The translations under genes and the position numbers were made by a program. Below are positions 41,469-49,736 of a stretch of DNA of 64,000 nucleotides, one piece after another. Each line of letters starts with the position of its first letter. The first letter of the stretch is position 1. The notes beneath the pieces were generated by a model. The model saw only the letters and a program-made list of their open reading frames with translations, was not told the origin of the DNA and ran no database searches. The stretch lies in NCBI GenBank assembly GCA_963714455.1, contig CAVQON010000017.1:186001-250000 (forward strand), read 5' to 3'. Origin of the DNA: CAVQGZ01 sp963714455 (GTDB taxonomy: Bacteria > Actinomycetota > Actinomycetes > Jiangellales > Jiangellaceae).

Positions 41469-41533
41469 CGCTCACGTGCGTAGGCTGGTCGCTGACCGGC
41501 TGGTACCCCACCTGACATGCGGAGGACCTGAGA

Positions 41534-41854
41534 GTGACGTACACGATCGCCTTGCCCTGCGTCGACCTCAAAGACCGCGCCTGCGTCGAGGAGTGCCCGG
41601 TCGACTGCATCTACGAGGGCGAGCGGATGCTCTACATCCACCCCGACGAGTGCGTCGACTGCGGTGCCTGCGAGCCGGTGTGCCCGGTCGAGGCCATCTT
41701 CTACGAGGACGACGTCCCCGAGGAGTGGCGCGGGTACACCGACGCCAACGCCGAGTTCTTCGACGACATCGGTTCACCCGGCGGAGCCGCGAAGCTCGGT
41801 GTCATCGAGCACGACCACCCGCTTGTGGCGGCACTGCCGCCGCAAGAGCACTGA
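41534..41854 (+). CDS. fdxC: 7Fe-8S ferredoxin
   Basis: 106 residues. The cluster-binding pattern CVEECPVDCIYEGERML at about 17-33 and CVDCGACEPVCPVEAI at about 40-55 gives one 3Fe-4S and one 4Fe-4S site, typical of the actinobacterial FdxA/FdxC type. Redox partner candidates in this window are the ferredoxin reductase (position 3) and IspH. GTG start behind GGAGGA; a possible -10 TAGGCT lies at 41482-41487, giving a short leader. Its stop codon overlaps the apparent CTG start of dapC. Confidence 0.95.
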   Translation: MTYTIALPCVDLKDRACVEECPVDCIYEGERMLYIHPDECVDCGACEPVCPVEAIFYEDDVPEEWRGYTDANAEFFDDIGSPGGAAKLGVIEHDHPLVAALPPQEH

Positions 41855-42957
41855 GCCGACGACGCCTGGGTCCGGCTGCCGCGCTGCCGGACTTTCCGTG
41901 GGACCGGCTCGCACCTGCAGCCGACCTGGCACGGGCCCACCTCGACGGCATCGTCGACCTGTCGGTGGGTGCCCCCGTCGACCCGACGCCCGCGGTGGTC
42001 GAACGTGCCCTGGCGGCCGCCTCGCAGGCCCCCGGCTACCCGCTGACACGAGGTGCGCCGGCGGTGCGCGAGGCCGCCGCGACGTACCTGCACACGCGCT
42101 GGGGTGCGGATGTCGACCCCGACGACGTCCTTCCCGTCGTCGGCACCAAAGAGCTGGTGGCATGGCTGCCCACCCTGCTCGGCCTGGGCGAGGGTGACTC
42201 GGTCGCGTTCCCGCAGCTGGCCTACCCCACCTACGAGGTGGGTGCCCTGCTCGCCGGCGCCACGGCAGTGGCGGCGGGCTCGCTGACCGCCATCGGCCCC
42301 CGCCGGGTCGGACTGGCATGGCTCAACTCCCCGGCCAACCCGGACGGGCGGGTGCTTCCCGTCGAGCACCTCGCCAAGGTCGTGGCCTGGGCGCGCGAAC
42401 GTGGGACGGTCGTGGCCTCCGACGAGTGCTACCTGGAGTTCGGCTGGGACGCTGAACCGGTCAGCATCTTGCACCCGGACGTGTGCGGCGGCTCCCACGA
42501 CGGGCTGCTCGCCGTGCACTCCCTGTCGAAGCGGTCGAACATGGCCGGGTACCGCGCCGGATTCATCGCCGGTGACCCGGCCCTCGTCGCCGAGCTGCAC
42601 GAGGTGCGACGTCACGCCGGCATGGTGGTCTCGGCCCCGGTGCAGGCGGCGATGGTGGCCGCGCTCGGCGACCACGCGCACGTCGTCGAGCAGCGTGGGC
42701 GCTACCGGGCCCGGCGCGAGATGCTGCGCGTGGCGCTGACCGAGGCCGGCTTCACCATCGAGCACTCCGAGGGCTCGCTGTACCTCTGGGCGACCCGGGA
42801 CGAACCGGGCATCGACAGCGTGGGCTGGCTCGCCGAGCGGGGAGTGCTGGTCGCCCCGGGGGAGTTCTACGGTCCGGCCGGCGCCCGCCACATCCGGGTG
42901 TCGCTCACTGCGACCGACGAACGGGTCGAGGCGGGGTGCGCGCGTCTCACGGCGTGA
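41851..42957 (+). CDS. dapC: Succinyldiaminopimelate aminotransferase
   Basis: 368 residues. PLP-dependent fold-I aminotransferase of the succinylase lysine pathway. TKELVAWLPTLLGL, NSPANPDGRVLP, the cofactor lysine in AVHSLSKRSNMAGYRAGF and the C-terminal RHIRVSLT arginine are visible. No ATG, GTG or TTG exists in frame near the conserved N terminus. CTG at 41851, overlapping the ferredoxin TGA as CTGA, yields LSRRRLGPAAALPDFPWDRL, matching the typical start of homologs. Order fdxC-dapC is the same in M. tuberculosis (Rv1177/Rv1178). Confidence 0.92.
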   Translation: MSRRRLGPAAALPDFPWDRLAPAADLARAHLDGIVDLSVGAPVDPTPAVVERALAAASQAPGYPLTRGAPAVREAAATYLHTRWGADVDPDDVLPVVGTKELVAWLPTLLGLGEGDSVAFPQLAYPTYEVGALLAGATAVAAGSLTAIGPRRVGLAWLNSPANPDGRVLPVEHLAKVVAWARERGTVVASDECYLEFGWDAEPVSILHPDVCGGSHDGLLAVHSLSKRSNMAGYRAGFIAGDPALVAELHEVRRHAGMVVSAPVQAAMVAALGDHAHVVEQRGRYRARREMLRVALTEAGFTIEHSEGSLYLWATRDEPGIDSVGWLAERGVLVAPGEFYGPAGARHIRVSLTATDERVEAGCARLTA

Positions 42958-43414
42958 CCTGCACGTCCAGCCCGGTCATCGTCACCGCGTCGCCCACCTG
43001 CACGCCCGCTTCGGTGAAGGTGCCGCCGGTGGTCTCCACGGCGTGCGTGTACTCGGCCCCTGGGGAGTAGCGAGGGCAGGAGTCGTCGGCGGCCGGGCAG
43101 GGCTGCATCTCGGCGACGCCGACCACGGTGTGGTCGCGCACCCACACGATGGACAGGGGAACCTGGACGTTGCCCATCCAGAACGCGTTCGACACCGGCT
43201 CGGGGTAGACGAACACCATGCCGGTACCGGGGGGAACCTCGTCGCGTCCCATGAGGCCGGCGGCTCGGGCGGCGTCGTCGTCGGCCACCTCTACCGCGAT
43301 CGGCTCAGCAGCGCCCACGACGACCGTGGGCGCCGACGCGGGCGTCTCGGTGCTGCAGCCGACCAGCCCGAGCACCGCAGCGGCCACCGCGGCGAGTGCT
43401 GGGGTCGGCCTCAC
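42947..43414 (-). CDS. DUF192 lipoprotein
   Basis: 155 residues. Signal peptide with lipobox GLVGC (Cys20), then a DUF192 domain with ARAAGLMGRDEVPPGTGMVFVYP, the tryptophan-containing FWMGNVQVPLSIVWVRDHTVVGV and a late turn VETTGGTF. The insert EMQPCPAADDSCPRY contains two cysteines. Function unknown; DUF192 proteins are small beta-barrels. Starts at GTG overlapping the stop of the upstream cell-wall gene (GTGA), and overlaps dapC tail to tail by 11 bp. Confidence 0.88.
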   Translation of the reverse strand: MRPTPALAAVAAAVLGLVGCSTETPASAPTVVVGAAEPIAVEVADDDAARAAGLMGRDEVPPGTGMVFVYPEPVSNAFWMGNVQVPLSIVWVRDHTVVGVAEMQPCPAADDSCPRYSPGAEYTHAVETTGGTFTEAGVQVGDAVTMTGLDVQVTP

Positions 43415-44415
43415 GACCCGGCGACGACGTCGACGTGCACGTGGTCGAGGTGTCGGTCGGTGTCTGTCGTGCTGCCCGACGGGTGGCGGTAGTCACGCCA
43501 CCCCTCCGCGCCGCGGCGGGCCGACCAGATCTTGTCGTCGTAGATCACCACCGAGACACCGAGGCGTTCGGCGTGCGCCACGAGCCAGTGCGCGGCGGCC
43601 CAGCCCTCGCGGCCGCCGCTGCCGTCCTCCATCGGGAAGAAGGCGTCGACGGCACGTCCCTCGTCGTGGGTCGAGGTGCCCCCGGAGGTCTGGTAGGTCG
43701 AGATGGGGGTGTCCTCGCCGAAGACGGTGCGCAGCTCGGCGGCCACCGCTTGGGCCCGCGGCGTGAAGCCTGCCTCGTCGGGAGACTGCGCGGCGAACCC
43801 GCTGTGGCGCACCACGCACGACAGGGCGGCCGGAGACCATCCGGTCAGGGCGGAGGCCAGCACCCGCGCGTCCGACTCGTGGTCGGCGTAGGCACTAGGA
43901 AAGGCGCTGCGCTGCACCGCCTGAGCAGCCTCGGTCACGGGCATCTCGGTGTAGCGGGCCACCTTCACCAGCTCGTCGTAGAACCGGCCCGCCGCGTAGA
44001 CCGGGTCTTGCACCTGCTGCGGCGTGCCCCAGCCCTGGGACGGCCGCTGCTGGAACAGCCCGAGCGAGTCGCGGTCGCCGTAGTCGATGTTGAGCAGCTT
44101 CGACTCCTGGTAGGCCGTCGCCAACGCGATGGTGACCGCCCGCGCCGGCAGCCCGCGCTGCTCGGCCACGGCCGCGATCGTCGCCGCGTTGGCTGCCTGC
44201 TCCGGCGTGATGCGCACGCTCTGCCCGTCGACCGTCGCCTCGCACTGCTGCAAGAACCCCAGGCTGGACGCCCCGTCCACGACCCACCGGCCGACCACCA
44301 CGACAAGCCCGCCGACCAGCGCGATCGTCAGCAACGTGGCCAGCGCCCGGCGACCCGCGCTGCCTCGACGCGGCGGTGGCGCAGGCGCTGCGCGCCGCTC
44401 GAGCGTGGACGACAT
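43411..44415 (-). CDS. Membrane-anchored cell-wall protein with lysozyme-like and peptidase-like domains
   Basis: 334 residues. One N-terminal membrane helix (ALATLLTIALVGGLVVVVGRWV). A lysozyme-like fold follows with IALATAYQESKLLNIDYGDRDSLGLFQQRPSQGWG and VYAAGRFYDELV; Glu in AYQES is the candidate catalytic acid. The C-terminal domain (about 215-334) has STHDEGRAVDAFFP and RHLDHVHVDV, resembling metal-binding M15-like or ARB-07466-type domains. Database entries sometimes call such proteins heavy metal transporters, which the sequence does not support. Operon with the DUF192 gene. Confidence 0.75.
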   Translation of the reverse strand: MSSTLERRAAPAPPPRRGSAGRRALATLLTIALVGGLVVVVGRWVVDGASSLGFLQQCEATVDGQSVRITPEQAANAATIAAVAEQRGLPARAVTIALATAYQESKLLNIDYGDRDSLGLFQQRPSQGWGTPQQVQDPVYAAGRFYDELVKVARYTEMPVTEAAQAVQRSAFPSAYADHESDARVLASALTGWSPAALSCVVRHSGFAAQSPDEAGFTPRAQAVAAELRTVFGEDTPISTYQTSGGTSTHDEGRAVDAFFPMEDGSGGREGWAAAHWLVAHAERLGVSVVIYDDKIWSARRGAEGWRDYRHPSGSTTDTDRHLDHVHVDVVAGS

Positions 44416-44454
44416 AGTCGTACCAACGGTACCTGCGGCCGGGACGTTCCCGCG

Positions 44455-45438
44455 TCAGTCGTTCGCGTGCAGCGCGGCGTTGAGGCCGCCCCAGCTGCCG
44501 GTGCGCGGCAGCGCCTCGACCGCGCCGGTGAGCGAGTTGCGACGGAACAGCAGGTCGTGCGCGCCGGACAGCTCGCGTGCCGCGACCGTGGTGCCGTCGG
44601 GCAGCGACAGCTTCGTGCCGGCCGTCAGGTACAGGCCCGCCTCGACCACGCACCCGTCGCCCAGCGAGATGCCCAGCCCGGCATTCGCACCGAGCAGGCA
44701 GCCCTTGCCCAGCGAGATCACCTGGCTGCCGCCGCCGGACAGCGTGCCCATGATGGACGCCCCGCCGCCGACGTCGCTGCCGTCGTCGACGACGACGCCG
44801 GCCGAGATGCGGCCCTCCACCATGGAGGCGCCGAGCGTGCCGGCGTTGAAGTTCACGAACCCCTCGTGCATGACGGTGGTCCCGCTCGCCAGGTGCGCCC
44901 CGAGGCGCACCCGGTCGGCGTCGGCCACCCGCACCCCGGTCGGCACCACGTAGTCGACCATGCGGGGGAACTTGTCCACGCCGAGCACGGTCACCGGCCC
45001 GCGGGCGGCCAGGCGCGCACGCGTGAGCTCGAAGTCGTCCACCGCGCACGGCCCGGCCGAGGTCCACACGACGTTCGGCAGCACCCCGAACAGCCCGTCG
45101 AGGTTCTGCCCGTGCGGGCGCACGAGGCGGTGCGAGAGCAGGTGCAGGCGCAGGTAGGCGTCGGCGACGTCGACCGGCGGGGTGTCCAGGTCGACCACCA
45201 CACGTACGAACGCGCGCTGCACGCCGCGCGCCTCGTCGACACCTTCCAGCGCCAGCAGGTCGGCCGGCGGCACCGTGCCCGGCTCGGGTCGCCCCAGGCT
45301 GGGCCGGGGGAACCAGGCGTCCAGCACGGCACCGGTCGCGGTGACCGTGGCCAGCCCGTCGGCCCAGGCGGAGCGCTCGGCGGCGAGGTCTGCCGGGTGG
45401 TCGGTCGGCCGGTCAGCGGGCGCGTCGGGCGGCGTCAT
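44455..45438 (-). CDS. dapD: Tetrahydrodipicolinate N-succinyltransferase
   Basis: 327 residues, the long actinobacterial DapD form. N-terminal domain, then a left-handed beta-helix built of hexapeptide repeats (GVRVADADRVRLGAHL, GTTVMHEGFVNFNAGTLGAS, GASIMGTL, ISLGKGCLLGANAGLGISLG). It succinylates tetrahydrodipicolinate in lysine/diaminopimelate synthesis. ATG at 45438; divergent from dapE 37 bp away, so the two pathway genes share a control region. Confidence 0.95.
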   Translation of the reverse strand: MTPPDAPADRPTDHPADLAAERSAWADGLATVTATGAVLDAWFPRPSLGRPEPGTVPPADLLALEGVDEARGVQRAFVRVVVDLDTPPVDVADAYLRLHLLSHRLVRPHGQNLDGLFGVLPNVVWTSAGPCAVDDFELTRARLAARGPVTVLGVDKFPRMVDYVVPTGVRVADADRVRLGAHLASGTTVMHEGFVNFNAGTLGASMVEGRISAGVVVDDGSDVGGGASIMGTLSGGGSQVISLGKGCLLGANAGLGISLGDGCVVEAGLYLTAGTKLSLPDGTTVAARELSGAHDLLFRRNSLTGAVEALPRTGSWGGLNAALHAND

Positions 45439-45462
45439 GGCACCAGCCTGCCACCCGCCCGG

Positions 45463-45468
45463 TAGCGT
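45463..45468 (+). promoter_or_regulatory. -10 element TAGCGT, leaderless promoter of dapE
   Basis: TAGCGT, CGCGCGG (7 nt), then GTG at 45476. Confidence 0.55.
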
Positions 45469-45475
45469 CGCGCGG

Positions 45476-46555
45476 GTGCCGCCTCTCGACGTCGACGCCG
45501 GTGTCGTCGCCCTCACCACACAGCTGTGCAACATCCGCTCCGTCAGCGGGGACGAAGGCCCGCTGGCCGACGACGTGGAGCAGACGCTGCGCGCACTGGC
45601 GTCGTGGGAGGTGCTGCGCTCCGGCAACACGGTCGTGGCGCGTACCCGCCTGGGCCGCGGGCAGCGCGTCGTGCTGGCCGGTCACCTCGACACCGTGCCG
45701 GTCGCGCAGAACCTTCCCGTCCGCGTCGACGGCGACGAGGAGACCGGCGCCCTGCACGGGCGGGGGACGGTCGACATGAAGGGCGGCGTCGCCGTGATGC
45801 TGCGGCTCGCCGCCGCCCTCGACGAGCCCCGCCACGACGTCACCCTCGTGTTCTACGACTGCGAAGAGGTCGAGGCCACCCGCAACGGCCTCGGCCTGCT
45901 GGTGGCCGCGCACCCGGACTGGGTCGCCGGTGACGTCGCCGTGCTCCTGGAGCCCACCGACGGCCGGCTCGAAGGCGGCTGCAACGGCACGATGCGCATC
46001 GACGTGGTGGTACCTGGGACGGCCGCCCACTCCGCGCGCGCGTGGCGGGGCGTGAACGCGATCCACCAGGCCGCGCCGGTGCTGGCGCTGCTTGCCGACT
46101 ACGAGCCGCGCGCGGTCGAGGTGGACGGCCTGGTCTACCGCGAGGGTCTCAACGCGGTCGGCATCAACGGGGGCATCGCCGGCAACGTCATCCCCGACCG
46201 GTGCGTCGTCACCGTCAACTACCGCTTCGCCCCCGACAAGGACGAGGCCACGGCCCTGGCCCACCTGCGCGACGTGTTCGCCGGCTACGAGACCGAGGTC
46301 ACCGACAGCTCACCCGGCGCCCGGCCAGGCCTGCACCATCCTGCCGTGCACGAGCTCGTGGCGGTGGCCGACGAGCCGGTCGGGCCGAAGTACGGCTGGA
46401 CCGACGTCGCGCGCTTCACCGCCCTGGGCGTGCCCGCCATCAACTACGGCCCCGGCAACCCCGAGCTCGCGCACCGTGATGACGAATGGGTGCCCGTCGA
46501 CCAGCTGCACCGGTGCGAGAGCGTTCTCGCGCGCTGGCTCGGCTCGTCTGGATAG
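45476..46555 (+). CDS. dapE: Succinyl-diaminopimelate desuccinylase
   Basis: 359 residues. M20-family di-zinc hydrolase removing succinate from N-succinyl-L,L-diaminopimelate. Metal ligands are in VLAGHLDTVPV (His), GTVDMKGGVAVM (Asp), FYDCEEVEA (Glu-Glu) and near the C terminus GPGNPELAHRDDEWV (His). The actinobacterial DapE pattern LEPTDGRLEGGCNGTMR and the dimerisation domain are intact. GTG at 45476 is fixed by the -10 hexamer. Confidence 0.95.
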   Translation: MPPLDVDAGVVALTTQLCNIRSVSGDEGPLADDVEQTLRALASWEVLRSGNTVVARTRLGRGQRVVLAGHLDTVPVAQNLPVRVDGDEETGALHGRGTVDMKGGVAVMLRLAAALDEPRHDVTLVFYDCEEVEATRNGLGLLVAAHPDWVAGDVAVLLEPTDGRLEGGCNGTMRIDVVVPGTAAHSARAWRGVNAIHQAAPVLALLADYEPRAVEVDGLVYREGLNAVGINGGIAGNVIPDRCVVTVNYRFAPDKDEATALAHLRDVFAGYETEVTDSSPGARPGLHHPAVHELVAVADEPVGPKYGWTDVARFTALGVPAINYGPGNPELAHRDDEWVPVDQLHRCESVLARWLGSSG

Positions 46556-46558
46556 CCT
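46553..46558 (+). promoter_or_regulatory. -10 element TAGCCT, leaderless promoter of the LOG gene
   Basis: TAGCCT, GCCGGGC (7 nt), then GTG at 46566. The first three bases overlap the dapE stop codon. Confidence 0.55.
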
Positions 46559-46565
46559 GCCGGGC

Positions 46566-47396
46566 GTGGACGACCCCGATCCCCGGCTGCACGCCCCGGA
46601 CGACGCGGCGGGCGCCGACGACGACCTGCCCGAGAACGGGCGGCCACCCGAGCGTCGCCGCGGGCGGGTGCGGCTTCGCCGCGATCAGGTCGAGCGAAGC
46701 ACGACCGACCAGCGTCTGCTCGACTCCCGCGGACCCACCGACTGGGTGCACCAGGACCCGTGGCGGGTCATGCGCATCCAGTCGGAGTTCGTGGAGGGCT
46801 TCGGCACGTTGGCGGAGCTGGGTCGGGCGGTCAGTGTGTTCGGCTCGGCCCGCACCACGCCGGACGACCCGCGCTACAGCCAGGCCCGCGAGCTCGGACG
46901 GCGGCTGGCAGCGCAGGGGTACGTCGTCATCACCGGAGGCGGCCCCGGTGTCATGGAGGGCGCGAACCGCGGCGCGGTGGAGGGCGAGGGCGTGTCGGTC
47001 GGGCTGGGCATCGAGCTGCCGTTCGAGCAGCGGCTCAACGACTGGGTCGACATCGGCATCAACTTCCGCTACTTCTTCGCCCGCAAGACGATGTTCTTGA
47101 AGTACTCACAAGGGTTCGTCGTGTTCCCCGGCGGGTTCGGCACGATGGACGAGATGTTCGAGGCGCTCACCTTGACCCAGACCGGCAAGGTGACCCAGTT
47201 CCCGGTGATCCTCGTCGGATGCGACTACTGGTCCGGGCTGCTGGACTGGTTGCGCACGCAGGTCGCGCCGGCGGGCAACATCGACGTCGCCGACCTCGAC
47301 CTGATCACGTGCACCGACGACCTCGACGAGGTGATGCGGGTGCTGACCGAGGCGGACGCCGCCCGCGCCGACCGCGACGACGCTCACCTGTACTGA
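46566..47396 (+). CDS. LOG family protein (TIGR00730, Rossmann fold)
   Basis: 276 residues. The phosphoribohydrolase signature PGGFGTMDEMFEALT at about 190 and the nucleotide loop GGGPGVMEGANRGA are intact. LOG proteins release cytokinin bases from nucleoside monophosphates, and bacterial members often annotated as lysine decarboxylase are in fact LOG enzymes. Charged N-terminal extension of about 60 residues. In M. tuberculosis Rv1205, also downstream of dapE, has this activity. The product here may be a cytokinin-like adenine derivative. Confidence 0.92.
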   Translation: MDDPDPRLHAPDDAAGADDDLPENGRPPERRRGRVRLRRDQVERSTTDQRLLDSRGPTDWVHQDPWRVMRIQSEFVEGFGTLAELGRAVSVFGSARTTPDDPRYSQARELGRRLAAQGYVVITGGGPGVMEGANRGAVEGEGVSVGLGIELPFEQRLNDWVDIGINFRYFFARKTMFLKYSQGFVVFPGGFGTMDEMFEALTLTQTGKVTQFPVILVGCDYWSGLLDWLRTQVAPAGNIDVADLDLITCTDDLDEVMRVLTEADAARADRDDAHLY

Positions 47397-47408
47397 CCTG
47401 CTCTGACC

Positions 47409-48272
47409 TCAGGCCAGGCCACGGCGGGCCACCGACGGGGGCCGGTCGCCGAGGATCGAGGCGACCATGTCGAGCGTCTCCAAGGTGGGCGCCACCTCGT
47501 GGGCCCGGAACACCCGAGCGCCCTGCCAGCGCGCGACGGCGGTGGCGGCCAGCGTGCCGGTGAGTCGCGCACCCACCCCACGGTCGAGTGTCTCGCCGAC
47601 GAAGTCTTTGTTCGACAGGCTCACCAGCACGGGGTAGCCGGTCGCGACCAGGGCGTCGAGGCGCCTCGTGAGCGTCAAGGAGTGGTAGGTGTTCTTGCCG
47701 AAGTCGTGGGTCGGGTCGATCAGCAAGCCGTCCGGTCGAGCCCCCAGGGCGACCGCGCGCTCGGCCAGACCCACGACGCGGGAGACGACGTCACCGACGA
47801 CGTCGTCGTAGGCGACTCGGTGTGGCCTCGAGCGCGGGGCCAGCGGCCCGACGTGGCTGCACACCAACCCCACGCCGGTCTGCGCGGCGACGGCCGCCAG
47901 CTCGGGGTCGGCACCCGACCAGGTGTCGTTGAGCAGCGTCGCGCCGGCGGGGACGACCTCGCGGGCCACGTCCGCACGCCACGTGTCCACGCTGATCACC
48001 ACGCCGGGGTGACGCTCGGCGACGGCCGCGACGAAGGGGACGACACGGCGCAGCTCCTCGGCGACGTCGACGTCGTCGCCCGGTCCGGCCTTGACCCCAC
48101 CGACATCCACGATGGCCGCCCCCTCGGCCACCACCTGCTCCACGCGGTCGAGGGCCGCCTCGAGGGCGTAGGTCGACCCGCGGTCGTAGAAGGAGTCGGG
48201 GGTGCGGTTGACGATCGCCATCACCGCGTGCTCGTGCTCACCGACGGTGACCGGGCCCAGCCGCAGGTCCAC
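47409..48272 (-). CDS. folP2: Dihydropteroate synthase homolog, FolP2 type
   Basis: 287 residues. TIM-barrel pterin-binding family: MAIVNRTPDSFYDRG, DVGGVKAGPGD, SVDTWRADVA, LLNDTWSG and DPTHDFGKNTYHS. Residues differ from true DHPS: the usual NVTPDSF reads NRTPDSF and the DPGxGFGK loop reads DPTHDFGK. This resembles mycobacterial FolP2, for which folP2 of M. leprae failed to complement a DHPS mutant. So DHPS activity should not be assumed. GTG behind GGAGAGGAGGG Shine-Dalgarno sequence; divergent from the SRPBCC gene. Confidence 0.85.
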   Translation of the reverse strand: MDLRLGPVTVGEHEHAVMAIVNRTPDSFYDRGSTYALEAALDRVEQVVAEGAAIVDVGGVKAGPGDDVDVAEELRRVVPFVAAVAERHPGVVISVDTWRADVAREVVPAGATLLNDTWSGADPELAAVAAQTGVGLVCSHVGPLAPRSRPHRVAYDDVVGDVVSRVVGLAERAVALGARPDGLLIDPTHDFGKNTYHSLTLTRRLDALVATGYPVLVSLSNKDFVGETLDRGVGARLTGTLAATAVARWQGARVFRAHEVAPTLETLDMVASILGDRPPSVARRGLA

Positions 48273-48333
48273 GTCGCCCTCCTCTCCGACCCTCCGCAGG
48301 CGACACAGTCTGCCGCGTGGCAGCATCGCCCAG

Positions 48334-48831
48334 GTGACTGAGTCCTTCCAGGTGTCCGCCGACGTCGACGCGCCTGCGCAGGCTACGTGGTCGGTGCTCA
48401 CCGACTGGGCGCGTCAGTCGGAGTGGGCGCTGCTGACCCACACCCGCGGCATCGGCCCGACCGGTGGGCGGGCCGTGGGCGAGCAGGTGCACGCCTTCAC
48501 CGGGGTCGGTCGGCTCGGCTTCATGGACACCATGGTGATCGAGGTCTGGGAGCCACCGCAGCGGTGCCGGGTGCGCAAGACCGGTCGCGTCGTCCGCGGG
48601 GCGTCGGAGTTTCGCGTCGAGCCGATCGGACCGCACCGCTCCCGGGTGGTGTACGCAGCCGAGGTCGAGGTACCCGGTGGCCGCGTGGGGCTGGCGCTCT
48701 GGCCGCTCGCCCGGGCTGCGATCGCTGCCGGGTTCGGACGCTCCCTGACCACGCTCGCCGGCATCGTCGAGCGCGAGTCGTCCTCTCGTGTCCGCGCCGC
48801 GGGCGGCACCGAAAGCACGGCACCTGCCTAG
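48334..48831 (+). CDS. SRPBCC (polyketide cyclase/START-like) family protein
   Basis: 165 residues. A helix-grip fold is suggested by FQVSADVDAPAQATWSVLTDWARQSEWAL, EVWEPPQRCRVRKTGRVVRGASEFRVEPIG and the long C-terminal helix GRSLTTLAGIVERES. Such proteins bind hydrophobic ligands in a cavity; the ligand here is unknown. Starts at GTG 48334 and its stop is directly followed by the GTG of tag, so the two are probably cotranscribed. Confidence 0.82.
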   Translation: MTESFQVSADVDAPAQATWSVLTDWARQSEWALLTHTRGIGPTGGRAVGEQVHAFTGVGRLGFMDTMVIEVWEPPQRCRVRKTGRVVRGASEFRVEPIGPHRSRVVYAAEVEVPGGRVGLALWPLARAAIAAGFGRSLTTLAGIVERESSSRVRAAGGTESTAPA

Positions 48832-49446
48832 GTGAGCCTGTCAGCATCGGCGGGGGTGCAGCCCGGACGGGACGGCCGGGCTCGCTGCCCCTGGGCCGCG
48901 GGCACGGGGCCCGACCGGTGGGCACCGGCGGACTACGTCGTCTACCACGACACCGAGTGGGGCCGGGATGTCCACGGCGACGCCGCCCTGCTGGAACGCC
49001 TCGTCCTCGAAGGCTTCCAGTCGGGCCTGTCGTGGCTGACGATCCTGCGCAAGCGGTCGGCGTTCCGGGCGGCTTTCGCCGGGTTCGAGCCAGAGGTCGT
49101 GGCCGGCTTCGGCGCCGACGACGTCGCGCGGCTGCTCACCGACGCCGGGATCGTGCGCCACCGAGGCAAGATCGAGGCGGCGCTCGTGAACGCCGCGGCC
49201 ACCGTCCGCCTGTCGCAGGAGGAGGGCCCCGGCGCGCTCGACCGACTGGTCTGGGGCTTCGCCCCTCCTGTGCGTCCGGCGCCGCAGTCGGTGGCTGACG
49301 TGCCGGCGCGCACGTCGGAGTCGGCGGCCCTGGCCCGTGCGCTCAAGTCGGCTGGGTTCGCCTTCGTCGGCCCCACGACCGCGTACGCCACGATGCAGGC
49401 CTGCGGTCTCGTCAACGACCACCTGGCGGGCTGCGTCGCCCGTTGA
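48832..49446 (+). CDS. tag: DNA-3-methyladenine glycosylase I
   Basis: 204 residues. It removes 3-methyladenine from alkylated DNA. HhH-superfamily Tag signature RCPWAAGTGPD, YHDTEWGRDVHGD, FQSGLSWLTILRKR and zinc ligands in the C-terminal GFAFVGPTTAYATMQACGLVNDHLAGC. The conserved tryptophans and aspartate/glutamate of the active site are present. Positioned as tagA (Rv1210) in M. tuberculosis, before the DUF3117 and glycogen genes. Confidence 0.95.
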   Translation: MSLSASAGVQPGRDGRARCPWAAGTGPDRWAPADYVVYHDTEWGRDVHGDAALLERLVLEGFQSGLSWLTILRKRSAFRAAFAGFEPEVVAGFGADDVARLLTDAGIVRHRGKIEAALVNAAATVRLSQEEGPGALDRLVWGFAPPVRPAPQSVADVPARTSESAALARALKSAGFAFVGPTTAYATMQACGLVNDHLAGCVAR

Positions 49447-49500
49447 GCGGGTGATGCGGCCGTCTACGCGGGGAGCGTCCTGATCGAGCGCTACATGGGG

Positions 49501-49541
49501 GATAATGGCGCAAACGACGCGCCACGATCCTCTGGCGCGTC
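49501..49541 (+). promoter_or_regulatory. Putative promoter (-10 GATAAT) and 5'-UTR hairpin of the DUF3117 gene
   Basis: GATAAT at 49501-49506 without a clear -35. About 10 bp downstream a 9-bp stem forms: GACGCGCCA (49516-49524) and TGGCGCGTC (49533-49541), loop of 8 nt. The hairpin starts near the expected transcript 5' end, where it could protect the mRNA of this short, probably abundant protein. Confidence 0.45.
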
Positions 49542-49565
49542 CGGCGACTGGAAGGGGAGCGCACT

Positions 49566-49736
49566 ATGGCGGCAATGAAGCCGCGGACGGGCGACGGTCC
49601 GATGGAAGTGACCAAAGAGGGCCGGGGCCTGGTCATGCGAGTCCCGTTGGAGGGCGGTGGTCGGCTGGTGGTGGAGATCAACGCAGCCGAGGCGGACGCT
49701 CTCGGTGACGCCCTGAAGGCGGCGGCGCAGCTGTAG
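49566..49736 (+). CDS. DUF3117 small protein
   Basis: 56 residues: starts MAAMKPRTGDGPMEVTKEGR and ends AADALGDALKAAAQL-like. This matches DUF3117, a very short, highly conserved actinobacterial family of unknown function. A good Shine-Dalgarno sequence GAAGGGGAG lies 5 nt before the ATG. Located between tag and glgA as in M. tuberculosis (Rv1211). Too short for usual length cut-offs but well supported by conservation, codon bias and its ribosome-binding site. Confidence 0.92.
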   Translation: MAAMKPRTGDGPMEVTKEGRGLVMRVPLEGGGRLVVEINAAEADALGDALKAAAQL

